From the NCBI GenBank assembly GCA_965243095.1, contig OZ251530.1, forward strand, positions 4,216,001-4,280,000: 64,000 nucleotides of DNA, written 5' to 3'. Made by a program: the position numbers and the translations under genes. Shown in pieces: positions 34,481 through 43,252 of the stretch; the stretch's first letter is position 1, and each line of letters opens with the position of its first letter. This DNA comes from VXYL01 sp965243095. GTDB lineage: Bacteria; Pseudomonadota; Gammaproteobacteria; Pseudomonadales; Azotimanducaceae. A model generated the notes under the pieces. That model was not told the origin of the DNA and made no database searches. It saw only the letters and a program-made list of their open reading frames with translations.

Positions 34481-35972
34481 TTGGTTGATGGCGATCGGTC
34501 GCAATGCGTTTAAGGAGCGCTGACGCGGCCTCTTCTCTGGGGTTTTGCGGCAGCAGATTACCGGTGAAGGCGCGGTGGAGAATCGACTGGCGCAAGCAAC
34601 GGGCGGAGGCGAGCTGGGTCGTTATTGCGGACGCGGTTTGCCGGAAGACAGCCATCAGTTGATCGGTAGCGGCTGCGATTGCCGCCTGCTCGTCAAGTGG
34701 CGGCAACGGCAGCGGCATCTTGTTCAGTGTACGGAGGCTGATGTTGTACTGGCCGGCCGAGGTGGCGCAATTCTCGCTCACCCATCGACGGACAAGATGA
34801 CTGTCCCACAAAACAAACAGCCACCTGACCGCTTCTACCAAACGAAATCTAATGAGATACGACGCAAAGGATAACGCAAATGGCGGGGTGTGTTGAACGA
34901 ATGCGGCTCGGCCTATGAGGTCTCGGCTGCCGTTGGTGCGTATTACCAGCATGTCGCCAGCGGCGACTAGGCGGTAGGGGGGTTCTATGTAGTCGGCCGG
35001 TGCGAACTTCAAGCCGTTGAGCTCGATAGCCCCGTCTGCTACGTTTGGTATCCGAAGCACCGCGAGCCCAGCGTCTTCGGCGCTACACTTGATAGATATG
35101 CCGTAGCTGGAGCTCCACGCCAAATGGTCGAGGGTGGTCCAGCACCAGCCACGCGGCAGCGTCGGCAAACCACTGTTCCCTTCGGCAACGGGTTCCTTGT
35201 ACTTCGCCTTCCAGTTCTTCGGCGGCGTCTTGCCCTTTTCCGCGTAGGCGCGTCGCTGTTCCTGCTCCCAGCGTCGGCGGCGTTCGGCGAGGATGCGTGG
35301 CAGGAGCTTGCTCGCTGGCTCGACATCGGGGTGCTTCTCGCGCCAATCGGCGGTCAGATCGCCTTCCACGGCGGCTTTGAGCACGGATGCGCGGTAGTGG
35401 GCCAGTTTCTCTTGGCAGCGCTGCAAGGTGGCGATGCCGGCGTTCAAGTCCAAAGAGGTCTCCTCAATGAACTGCACTATTCGGCCTTGCTCGGCTTGGG
35501 GCGGGACAGGCACCTGTAGAGATTGCAGGAACGCTGCCGGGACGCGCATCTGGCCAACGGCACCCTCCATTTCTCGCTGAGCGTTCCGGCGGGTCTCTTG
35601 GCGGAGAAGGAACAGCTCTATCCACTTCCCGTTGATGCCGGCTTCCGGGCGAATCACGTGGAACTCTGTGGATCCGAAGCAGACGCCGCTCGGTACCTCT
35701 GGCACGAGCATGGTCTTGCCGTTTTCCATGCAGGGCGTGATCTTGGCCATGATGATGTCGCCGGGACGAAACGCGGTGAAGCCACGTTTGACTTCGCCGT
35801 AAGGCCGAGTCTCCGGTGCAACGAAGCCGCTCCCCTCCACACCGACGGCTCGCATGGGTGCAAAGGTGACGACGTAATCGTCACCCGGGACGCAGCGGTT
35901 GAGGGGCGGATTTATCTGCGCGATCTCCGCAAGTGGTCGAAGCGCCCAACCCTTCGGTAGCGGGGCGCTCAC
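34464..35972 (-). CDS. hsdS: type I restriction-modification specificity subunit S (system 2)
   Basis: 502-aa specificity subunit. Recognition domain 1 starts near LPKGWALRPLAEIAQINPPL and domain 2 near LPRGWCWTTLDHLAWSSSYG. Spacer helices are PPQAEQGRIVQFIEETSLDL and PPLDEQAAIAAATDQLMAVF. Between them a basic linker (ERRRRWEQEQRRAYAEKGKT) is typical of EcoEI-like HsdS proteins. GTG 35972 overlaps the hsdR stop (GTGA). The last 17 bp overlap the end of the Argonaute gene on the other strand. Confidence 0.92.
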   Translation of the reverse strand: MSAPLPKGWALRPLAEIAQINPPLNRCVPGDDYVVTFAPMRAVGVEGSGFVAPETRPYGEVKRGFTAFRPGDIIMAKITPCMENGKTMLVPEVPSGVCFGSTEFHVIRPEAGINGKWIELFLLRQETRRNAQREMEGAVGQMRVPAAFLQSLQVPVPPQAEQGRIVQFIEETSLDLNAGIATLQRCQEKLAHYRASVLKAAVEGDLTADWREKHPDVEPASKLLPRILAERRRRWEQEQRRAYAEKGKTPPKNWKAKYKEPVAEGNSGLPTLPRGWCWTTLDHLAWSSSYGISIKCSAEDAGLAVLRIPNVADGAIELNGLKFAPADYIEPPYRLVAAGDMLVIRTNGSRDLIGRAAFVQHTPPFALSFASYLIRFRLVEAVRWLFVLWDSHLVRRWVSENCATSAGQYNISLRTLNKMPLPLPPLDEQAAIAAATDQLMAVFRQTASAITTQLASARCLRQSILHRAFTGNLLPQNPREEAASALLKRIATDRHQPIKHRT

Positions 35973-38878
35973 GCCGCCAACCTCTCGTTCAACTCCGCCA
36001 TCAGCGGTTTGAGCTGCTCGCCGAACAAAGCATGGGCGTGGCCCAAACTCCCTTGTTGGCCGAACCAGCCGCTTTCGAAATCTCTCGGTGCGATGGCGAG
36101 GCTGTTGGCGATGTGTTCGGCCATGTGGTCTAGCCACGCTCGTTGTTCTTTGGTGAAGGCGTTGTCGGCGTCGCGTTCTTGCAGCCACTGGTGGTAGCGC
36201 TCGCGCAGGGCGTCGCGGTAGGGCATCAGCGTGAGGGTGGGGAACAGGGCGCTGCGGACGAGATGCACCAAGTCCGCCAGCGGCTCGCCGCCGTGGCCTT
36301 GTACGCGCTCCGGGGCGGTGGCCTCGAACGCCCGCCAAAGCTGCGTCGGCGTGGCGGCCAGCGGCGGTTTGGCGATGGCGTCGCGCAGTTGGCGGAGGTC
36401 CGCGAGCGTCAGCTTCAGCGGGCGGGCGCCGGCGTAGATCGCTTGGATGGCGGCGATTTCGTCCTTGTGTTCTCGCAGCCAGGCTTGGAAGTTCGTCACT
36501 TTGGCGCGGGCCTTCTCCACGGCCGCGGGGTCGAAGCCGGAGTAGCGCACTTCGTCGATGGTGTGGCGATCCATCGTCTGCTCGCTCGCGCGCTGCATCT
36601 CCAAGATGCGCTTGCGTAGGGCGGGGTTGAGAAACGGCGCTGCGGCGTTGCGGGCAAGCTGGTGGGCGGCGGTTTCAAGCTGTTGCGCCGTGGGTTGCGC
36701 CGTGTTGAATCGCGTCTTGGCGGCGTCGGCTTGCGCGTCCGCGTCGCCGGCTTGCAGCAGGCTGTGGGCGAGATTCGGGAGCGAATTGCCGCCTGCCAAA
36801 GCCTGCAACTCGTCCAGTTCAGCACGGTTCAAGCGATGTTGCAGGCGCGCAAGGCGGCTGGAAAGCGTGGTCAGGGCTTCCGCGTCCAAGCCGCCGCGGG
36901 CCACATAGTCCAACACTTGCTGCAACGTCTTGGCGGGTTGGCGGTTGAGGGTGCGCGATTCCGTTTTGTCCTGTTCGCAAACGCCCACCGCGTCCACGAT
37001 GATGAAGCGCTCCTTGGCCTTTGCGCTCGGCGTCACGCTGCGCAGTTTGCCCGGCGGGATCACGCGCACGCCGCGGCCCTTCATCTGCTCGAAGAAGCTG
37101 GCGGATTGCACGTTGCGCAGGAAGAAGACGCACTCGATGGGCTTCACGTCCGTGCCGGTGGAGATCATGTCAACCGTCACGGCGATGCGCGGAGAGAAGC
37201 TGGTGCGGAAGTTGGCCAGCAGGTCCTCCGGTGTGAGTTCCGCAGTGCGTTTCCACTCGACGGTTTCGGTTTCCGATCCATCTGGGTTCTTCACCGCCGT
37301 GACCACTTTCGTGAAGCCGGTGCGATAGGTGATCTTCTGGCAGAACTCGTTGTCTTCGGCGAACACCTCGCGGGCCAGGCGCACGATGTCCTCGGCGTGG
37401 GAGTCGTCCTTGGCGAAGATGAGCGTCTTCGGCACTTCGTTGCGGCCGGGAAACGCGGCGGGCAACACGCGCTCCCGGAACTCGCGCAGCACCGTGCGAA
37501 TCTGGCTTTCGGCCACGACATCCCGGTCCACTTGGTTGGCGGTGTAGGTGAGGTCGTCCTGCAGCCGTTCCAAGCGTTCCCGTCGCGTCAGCTTGTCGCG
37601 CTTGGCCACGTACACATCCTCCGGGCGCGCGTCTATCGTGGCACCTTCCTCGGTGACGCGGGTTTTGATGCGGTACACGTCGAAGTCCACGTTCACGCCA
37701 TCGAGCACGGCCTTGTCGTGGCCGTACTCCATCACCAGATTCTGGTTGAAGAAGCCCAGCGTTTTGCCCACCGGCGTGGCGGTGAGGCCGATCAGGAAGG
37801 CGTCGAAGTAGAGCAGCACTTGGCTCCACAAGTCGTAGATGGAGCGGTGACACTCGTCGATGATGATGAAGTCGACGAACTCCGGCGGAATCGCCGCGTT
37901 GTACGCCACCGTTGGCGCCTCGCCTTGCCACGTCGGGTTGTCGAAAGCGGAATCCTCCTCGTTGCCGGCGTCGTAGTCCGGCTCGCCCTTGAGCATCGAG
38001 AACAGCCGCTGGATGGTCGTCACCACCACCTTCGCCGCGGGGTTGATGGCGTTGTCGCTCAGGCGCTGCACGTTGTAGAGGGCGGGAAACTTGCGCGCCT
38101 CGTCCGGCGGTTCGAAATTGGCGAACTCGTCGAAGGTCTGCCTGCCGAGGTTGTTGCGATCCACCAGAAACAGGATGCGCTTGGCGCCGGCGTGTTTCAG
38201 CAGCCGATACGCGACGTTGACGGCGGTGAACGTCTTGCCGGAACCCGTGGCCATCTGAATCAGCGCCCGTTGATCGCCCCGCGCAAAGGAGGCTTCGAGC
38301 GACCGGATAGCCTCTATCTGCGCGCCCCACAGCTTCGCTTCGGCCAGCGCCGGCATGGCGCTTCGCAGCCGCCCACGCAAAGTACCCTCTGGATGCGCAC
38401 TCCACTCCGCCAGCGTTTCGGGGCGCGGGAAACAGAACACCTCCCTGCTGCGCGGGCTCGGATCCAAGCGATCGGTGAAGTACGTCTTGTGGCCGTTGGA
38501 CTCGAACAGGAACCGCCGGCGCTGCTCGGCCACTCCCGGCGCTCCACTCGCCGCACGAACGGCGTAGTGCATGGTCTGCCCTTCGGCCCCGGAGAGCGCA
38601 CCGTGCGCCTTGGCCTCGATAACGCCCACTTCTGTGCGATCCAGAAACAGCGTGTAGTCGGCGAAGCCGCGACCCGACCCCGCCCGCAACTCCGCCACCG
38701 CCACCCCCGGCGCGGCGGCGACATCCATGTTGTCGGCGCTCTGCACCCGCCAACCAGCGGCGCGCAGGTTGTCGTCGATAATGCGCCGCGCCGCTTGTTC
38801 GGGGCGCTGAGGTTGGATGGGCGTAACGATGATCGGTGTGCCAAGCCTTGTCGCCGGCCAATAATACGCCGCTCGCAC
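35969..38878 (-). CDS. hsdR: type I restriction endonuclease subunit R (system 2, EcoEI-like)
   Basis: 969-aa R subunit. The nuclease core is GFADYTLFLDRTEVGVIEAK, Walker A MATGSGKTFTAV (~209), the DEAD-like box IIIDECHRSIYD (~340), and motif III LIGLTATPVGKT. The late motif MKGRGVRVIPPGKL and the C-terminal EcoEI_R_C-like helical part complete it. It differs from system 1 in length, motif spelling and absence of the AlbA_2 extension, so the two systems were acquired separately. GTG 38878 is the chosen start; the first ~20 residues are uncertain. Confidence 0.92.
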   Translation of the reverse strand: MRAAYYWPATRLGTPIIVTPIQPQRPEQAARRIIDDNLRAAGWRVQSADNMDVAAAPGVAVAELRAGSGRGFADYTLFLDRTEVGVIEAKAHGALSGAEGQTMHYAVRAASGAPGVAEQRRRFLFESNGHKTYFTDRLDPSPRSREVFCFPRPETLAEWSAHPEGTLRGRLRSAMPALAEAKLWGAQIEAIRSLEASFARGDQRALIQMATGSGKTFTAVNVAYRLLKHAGAKRILFLVDRNNLGRQTFDEFANFEPPDEARKFPALYNVQRLSDNAINPAAKVVVTTIQRLFSMLKGEPDYDAGNEEDSAFDNPTWQGEAPTVAYNAAIPPEFVDFIIIDECHRSIYDLWSQVLLYFDAFLIGLTATPVGKTLGFFNQNLVMEYGHDKAVLDGVNVDFDVYRIKTRVTEEGATIDARPEDVYVAKRDKLTRRERLERLQDDLTYTANQVDRDVVAESQIRTVLREFRERVLPAAFPGRNEVPKTLIFAKDDSHAEDIVRLAREVFAEDNEFCQKITYRTGFTKVVTAVKNPDGSETETVEWKRTAELTPEDLLANFRTSFSPRIAVTVDMISTGTDVKPIECVFFLRNVQSASFFEQMKGRGVRVIPPGKLRSVTPSAKAKERFIIVDAVGVCEQDKTESRTLNRQPAKTLQQVLDYVARGGLDAEALTTLSSRLARLQHRLNRAELDELQALAGGNSLPNLAHSLLQAGDADAQADAAKTRFNTAQPTAQQLETAAHQLARNAAAPFLNPALRKRILEMQRASEQTMDRHTIDEVRYSGFDPAAVEKARAKVTNFQAWLREHKDEIAAIQAIYAGARPLKLTLADLRQLRDAIAKPPLAATPTQLWRAFEATAPERVQGHGGEPLADLVHLVRSALFPTLTLMPYRDALRERYHQWLQERDADNAFTKEQRAWLDHMAEHIANSLAIAPRDFESGWFGQQGSLGHAHALFGEQLKPLMAELNERLAA

Positions 38879-38910
38879 ACGCTCGTTCGAGCCGATACGG
38901 ATCGCGCGAA

Positions 38911-39183
38911 CTACGGTAGCTCACCTTCGGCGTTTCCTTGGGCATGGATGGCGAGCAGCAGCGTGTCCAAGGGCAGCGTACCTGGCGTTTCCGCGTCCGG
39001 GTGGGCGACCGGGGCTTGCGGGGCCACGAGGTAGCAGCGGCCGTGGAACTCGGCGTGGCTGCGCGTGAGCGCGTGGAAGCCGGAGCGCGGGTGGTTCAAC
39101 GACGAGGCCACCTCGAACGCCAAGGGCGCCCGCGGATCGCCGTAGAGCAGGTCCACCTCGTGATTCTGTTCCTCGGCCAGCTA
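38911..39183 (-). pseudogene. deletion derivative of the DUF4143 ATPase
   Basis: About 80 C-terminal codons (EVDLLYGDPRAPLAFEVASS ... GTLPLDTLLLAIHAQGN) are nearly identical to the end of the gene at 21005. They are followed directly by the 5' end and upstream region of the same gene, including LAEEQN and the in-frame TAG. Relative to the other copy 21299-22437 is missing, a single ~1.14-kb internal deletion. Confidence 0.85.
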
Positions 39184-39229
39184 GTGCAAATCGAGAGAGG
39201 AAATAGGCAATGCGGAATCCCCGTGGTTA

Positions 39230-39272
39230 TGTTAATCATGGATTAGCATAACAGGGGAGAGGGTTAATAAAT
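39230..39272 (+). repeat. dyad and leader repeat, copy 3
   Basis: TGTTAAT-CATGG-ATTAGCA (39230-39248), then the AACAGGGGAGAGGGTTAAT leader. This repeats the control region before the osmoprotectant operon and now sits about 70 bp upstream of the sulfatase gene. Confidence 0.6.
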
Positions 39273-39339
39273 TAGCACCCAGCGCCGCACGAAGGTTGCT
39301 TAGAATGCCGGCGCCGAAACGAAAAAGGGCGTCAAAACC

Positions 39340-40761
39340 ATGCTCCGATTGAAGCCCTTGCCTTTGCTAGCGCTGGTGGTCGCGGCCGCCTTCGCCGGTG
39401 CGGCCGAACGGCCGCCGAACGTCGTCTTGCTGATCGGCGACGACCACGGCTATCCCTACTTCGGCTTCATGGGAGATCGCAACGTGGTCACGCCGGCCAT
39501 GGACGCGTTGGCCGCCGGCGGCCACACGTTCACCTTGGGGCACGTCACGGCCTCCTACTGCCGGCCGTCGCTGCGCTCCACCATCACCGGCCTGCATCCG
39601 GTGGAGTATGTGCTGCGCGAGAGAAGCATCGTAGAACGGCGGCGGCGGGAGAATCCGGGCTACTCGGCGCTGGACGAGCGGGAGAAGCGCAAGTGGGACG
39701 TGCAGCAGATGGCCGCCGCCATGCGCGAGTTCGACACGCTGCCGTCGCTGCTCGCCAAGGCCGGCTACGCTAGCTGGCAAGGCGGCAAGTGGTGGGAGAA
39801 CAGCTACGAGAACGGGCACTTCACGGAGGGGATGAGCGCCGGCTGGGACATGTCCAAGTTCGGCGCGGAGGGGTTCTTCTTGGAGATGATGGGCGGCGCC
39901 GGCAACGATCTGCTGCGCAAAACCATGCAGCCGGCGTACGACTTCATCGACCGCCGCAAAGACGCGCCCTTCTTCCTCTGGTTTGCGCCGCAACTGCCGC
40001 ACACGCCGTTCGACGCGCCGTACACCTACGCCAAGTTCTATCGGGACAAGCCGCTGAGCGAATCCGCCAAGCTGTACTACGCCAACATAAGCTGGTGGGA
40101 TCACGGCCTAAGCCAGCTAATGGATTTCATCGAAAGCCGTGGCCTCTTGGACGACACCCTGTTCGTGTATGTGAACGACAACGGCTGGGAGCAGGACGCG
40201 CAGGTGGAGTACAAGCGCCCGGGTTCGAGTCTGCGAAACGACCCGCTGTTCGCCAACGGCGGCGTGAAAGGCAAGGGCGGCTTGTACGACATGTCCTTTC
40301 GCACACCGATCATCTTCTACTGGAAGGATCGCCTGGTGCGCGGCTTCAACGAGACGATCCTGGTGTCCTCATTGGACGTGCTGCCGACCATTCTGGACAT
40401 CGTGGGCGAGCCGGTGCCGGAACACCTGACCGGCCGCAGCCTCGCACCCCTGCTCCTCGCCGAACGCGACGCCGCCGAGTACAAGGAGCGCGACGAACTC
40501 ATCAGCTATCTAGACACGCGCCGCGACCCGGCGCGGCCGATGGGCGCGCGCGCCGAGGGGTTCTACATCCGCACCGCCCGCTGGCACTTCCTGTGGTATC
40601 GGGACACGGGCGAGATGGCCTTGTACGACATGCCGGCGGACCCGCGCTCGGAGCGCGACGTTGCCGCGGAACATCCCGAGCTAGTGGCCGGCTTCCAGCG
40701 CCGCATCGAGGAGTGGGCGGCCGGCATGGGCGTCGAACCCGGGCTGGTCGTACACGAGTGA
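39340..40761 (+). CDS. sulfatase (arylsulfatase family), exported
   Basis: 473-aa alkaline-phosphatase-fold sulfatase. A signal peptide (~1-21, LPLLALVVAAAFAGAAE) is followed by the metal-binding block NVVLLIGDDHGYPYFG. The formylglycine site is SYCRPSLRSTITG with Cys at ~74, a CxPSL variant rather than classical CxPSR, and is likely to need a formylglycine-generating enzyme. Later metal residues are in FVYVNDNGWEQDA. It would desulfate an organic sulfate in the periplasm, substrate unknown. Its stop overlaps the GTG of the next gene. Confidence 0.88.
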   Translation: MLRLKPLPLLALVVAAAFAGAAERPPNVVLLIGDDHGYPYFGFMGDRNVVTPAMDALAAGGHTFTLGHVTASYCRPSLRSTITGLHPVEYVLRERSIVERRRRENPGYSALDEREKRKWDVQQMAAAMREFDTLPSLLAKAGYASWQGGKWWENSYENGHFTEGMSAGWDMSKFGAEGFFLEMMGGAGNDLLRKTMQPAYDFIDRRKDAPFFLWFAPQLPHTPFDAPYTYAKFYRDKPLSESAKLYYANISWWDHGLSQLMDFIESRGLLDDTLFVYVNDNGWEQDAQVEYKRPGSSLRNDPLFANGGVKGKGGLYDMSFRTPIIFYWKDRLVRGFNETILVSSLDVLPTILDIVGEPVPEHLTGRSLAPLLLAERDAAEYKERDELISYLDTRRDPARPMGARAEGFYIRTARWHFLWYRDTGEMALYDMPADPRSERDVAAEHPELVAGFQRRIEEWAAGMGVEPGLVVHE

Positions 40762-41654
40762 AGGGCCGGGCGCATTGTTGGCACCAACCTGTGTTGGCAC
40801 CAACCTATCCGCTTGCCGACGCGCAGGTGCGCCGCTTTCGCCACGACGGGCACGTGTTCCTGCCGCAACTGCTGCCGGCCGAAGCGCTGGCGCCGTTTCG
40901 CGACGCCATCGTGGCCACCGCGAACGCCCACGTCACGGAAGCCCGCGCCTTGGACGAGCGCGACACCTACGGCAAGGCGTTCTTGCAGATGTTCAACCTG
41001 TGGACCTTGGACGACGTGGTGGCCAGCTTCGTGCTGGCGCCGCGCTTCGCCGCGGTGGCCGCCCGCCTGCTGGGCGTGCCGGCGGTGCGCCTCTACCACG
41101 ACCAAGCGCTGTTCAAGGAACCCGGCGGCGGCATCACGCCGTGGCATCAGGATCAGCACTACTGGCCGCTCGCCACGCACCACACCATCACCCTGTGGAT
41201 GCCTTTGGTGGATGTCGACGAGAACATGGGCATGATGCGGTTCGCCTCCGGCGCACACACGCGCGGGCGCATCGCCAAGGCCGGCATCTCGGACGACTCC
41301 GAGGCGTTCTACGAGGGCTATGTGGCGGCGGAGGGGTTTCCGCTTTCCCGCGAACGCAGCGCCCGCGCCGGGGACGCGAGCTTCCACGCCGGCTGGGCCC
41401 TGCACCGCGCCCCGCCGAACACCTCCGCCAAACGACGCGACGTGATGACCGTGATCTACTACGCGGACGGCGTTCGCGTGGCGGATCCGGTGTACCCGGA
41501 AGCGCGTGGCGACCTGCGCGCCTGGCTTTGCGATCTGCCGCCGGGCGCCCGGGCGGTCACGCGCTTGAATCCACTCGTTTGGCCGGCGGAGGCGAACCGC
41601 GGCGACGATCCGCTCGCCACGGCGCGGGCCGCACGCAACCGGGCGCTCGAATGA
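40758..41654 (+). CDS. phytanoyl-CoA dioxygenase (PhyH) family oxygenase
   Basis: 298-aa Fe(II)/2-oxoglutarate oxygenase. The iron ligands are in TPWHQDQHYWPL (HxD, ~135) and the distal His in FHAGWALHRAPPN (~210), followed by the Arg that binds 2-oxoglutarate. PhyH proteins hydroxylate many lipids and natural products, so the substrate is open. GTG 40758 overlaps the sulfatase stop (GTGA), which implies a shared pathway. Confidence 0.88.
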   Translation: MKGRAHCWHQPVLAPTYPLADAQVRRFRHDGHVFLPQLLPAEALAPFRDAIVATANAHVTEARALDERDTYGKAFLQMFNLWTLDDVVASFVLAPRFAAVAARLLGVPAVRLYHDQALFKEPGGGITPWHQDQHYWPLATHHTITLWMPLVDVDENMGMMRFASGAHTRGRIAKAGISDDSEAFYEGYVAAEGFPLSRERSARAGDASFHAGWALHRAPPNTSAKRRDVMTVIYYADGVRVADPVYPEARGDLRAWLCDLPPGARAVTRLNPLVWPAEANRGDDPLATARAARNRALE

Positions 41655-41887
41655 AGTAGTGCGGGTGCCCGGCGTCCGTCGTGTCGCCTACAGCATCCAG
41701 ACGGTTACATCGCCCGCGTTCTGCCGGCGATCATTGCCTTCCGCTTCGCCGTCCCGGCGACCCTCGCTGCGCCGGTCCATCACCACCAGATGCCCTTCCT
41801 CTGCAAGGCGTGAGCTCCCTGGTGGTGACGAAACGCCACGCGGACGACGAAGTGGGCGTGGTGGGGCGTGGACTCGCGGTTGGATCC
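41655..41887. other. intergenic scar with a 54-bp fragment of the CBS gene
   Basis: No gene is evident. Positions 41807-41860 match 26806-26859 of the CBS-domain gene with one mismatch (54 bp). The rest is unassigned. The patch probably records a recombination or a cut-and-paste repair event. Confidence 0.7.
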
Positions 41888-43252
41888 TCAATACACCACC
41901 CCCGGCAGCCAAGTCGCCAAATCCGGCACCAATACCAACAAAGCCATCAGGCCGATCTGCAGCAGCACGAACGGGATGACGCCGCGGTAGATGTCCAGCG
42001 TCGCCACCTGCGGCGGCGCCACGCCGCGCAGGTAGAACAGCGCGAAGCCGAACGGCGGCGTGAGGAACGACGTTTGCAGATTGACGGCGATGAGCACGCC
42101 GAGCCAGATCGGATCCAGCCCCATCGCCAGCAACACCGGCGCGACGATGGGCACCACCACATAGGTGATCTCGATGAAGTCCAGAATGAACCCGAGGCAG
42201 AAGATCACCAGCATCACGATCGCCGTCGCGCCCCAAACGCCGCCGGGCATGTCCGCGAACAGGCCGCGCACCAGCTCGTCGCCGCCGTAGCCGCGGAACA
42301 CCAGCGAGAACACGGACGCGCCGATGAGGATGAAAAACACCATCGCCGTGGTCTTCAGCGTGGATTGGCAGATGTCGCGCAGCACGGCGACGGAGAGCGA
42401 GCGGTAGCCGGCGGCCAGCGCCAGCGCTCCGAACGCGCCGACGCCGGCGGCTTCGGTGGGCGTCGCCAAGCCGCCGAGGATGGAACCCAGCACGGCCACG
42501 ATGAGCAGCAGCGGCGGCAGCAAACCCCGCGCCAACTCTCGGCCCGTCACCTTGCCTTTCGCCACTCGGCCCGGGGCCCGCTCCGGCTTGGCTATCGCCG
42601 TGGTGGCGATGTAGATCATGTAGAGCGCCACCAGCACCAGCCCGGGCAACAGCGCCCCGGCGAACAGATCGCCCACGGACACCGTCTTCGGAGAGAACAC
42701 GCCCATGCCCAGTTGCGCCTGCTGATACGCGCTGGCGAGCACGTCGCCCAGCAGCACCAAAGCGATGGAGGGCGGGATGATCTGGCCGAGCGTGCCGGTG
42801 GCGCAGATCGCGCCGGTGGCCAAGCGGGCGTCGTAGCCGGCGCGCAGCATCGTGGGCAAAGCCAGCAGCCCCATCGTCACCACCGTGGCGCCGACGATGC
42901 CGGTGCTGGCGGCGAGCAGCATGCCCACGCCGGTAACCGCCAAGCCGAGGCCGCCGCGCACCCGCCCCAGCAACGCCGAAAGGCAATCGAGCAGCGTCTC
43001 GGCGATGCGGGCGCGTTCCAACGTCACCCCCATCAGCACGAACAGCGGCACCGCGATGAGCGTTTGGTTGATGACGATGCCGAACAACCGGCTTGGCAAA
43101 AAGCCCAAGTCGCGCAGATCGAACACGCCGAAGGCCGCGCCGCCCAGTGCGAACAAGAGCGCCACGCCGGCCAACGTGGGCGCCACGGCGTAGCCGGCGA
43201 GAAGCGCCGCCACCACCGCCGCGAACAGCAGCAGGGGCAGCAGCTCAACCAC
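41888..43252 (-). CDS. dctM: TRAP transporter large permease, DctM family (set 1)
   Basis: 454-aa inner-membrane permease with ~12 helices. Family blocks: GLGLAVTGVGMLLAASTGIV, GTLGQIIPPSIALVLLGDVL, ATPTEAAGVGAFGALALA, and NLQTSFLTPPFGFALFYLRG. It imports an organic acid or similar solute using a cation gradient. GTG 43252 overlaps the end of dctQ by 8 bp. No DctP binding protein is adjacent, so the substrate-binding subunit must be encoded elsewhere. Confidence 0.93.
   Translation of the reverse strand: MVELLPLLLFAAVVAALLAGYAVAPTLAGVALLFALGGAAFGVFDLRDLGFLPSRLFGIVINQTLIAVPLFVLMGVTLERARIAETLLDCLSALLGRVRGGLGLAVTGVGMLLAASTGIVGATVVTMGLLALPTMLRAGYDARLATGAICATGTLGQIIPPSIALVLLGDVLASAYQQAQLGMGVFSPKTVSVGDLFAGALLPGLVLVALYMIYIATTAIAKPERAPGRVAKGKVTGRELARGLLPPLLLIVAVLGSILGGLATPTEAAGVGAFGALALAAGYRSLSVAVLRDICQSTLKTTAMVFFILIGASVFSLVFRGYGGDELVRGLFADMPGGVWGATAIVMLVIFCLGFILDFIEITYVVVPIVAPVLLAMGLDPIWLGVLIAVNLQTSFLTPPFGFALFYLRGVAPPQVATLDIYRGVIPFVLLQIGLMALLVLVPDLATWLPGVVY

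Noticed and set aside
36662..39034. 790-codon open frame on the plus strand
   Set aside because: It is antisense to hsdR of system 2; its translation is rich in Arg, Ala, Val and His with no domain, as expected for the shadow of a GC-rich gene.
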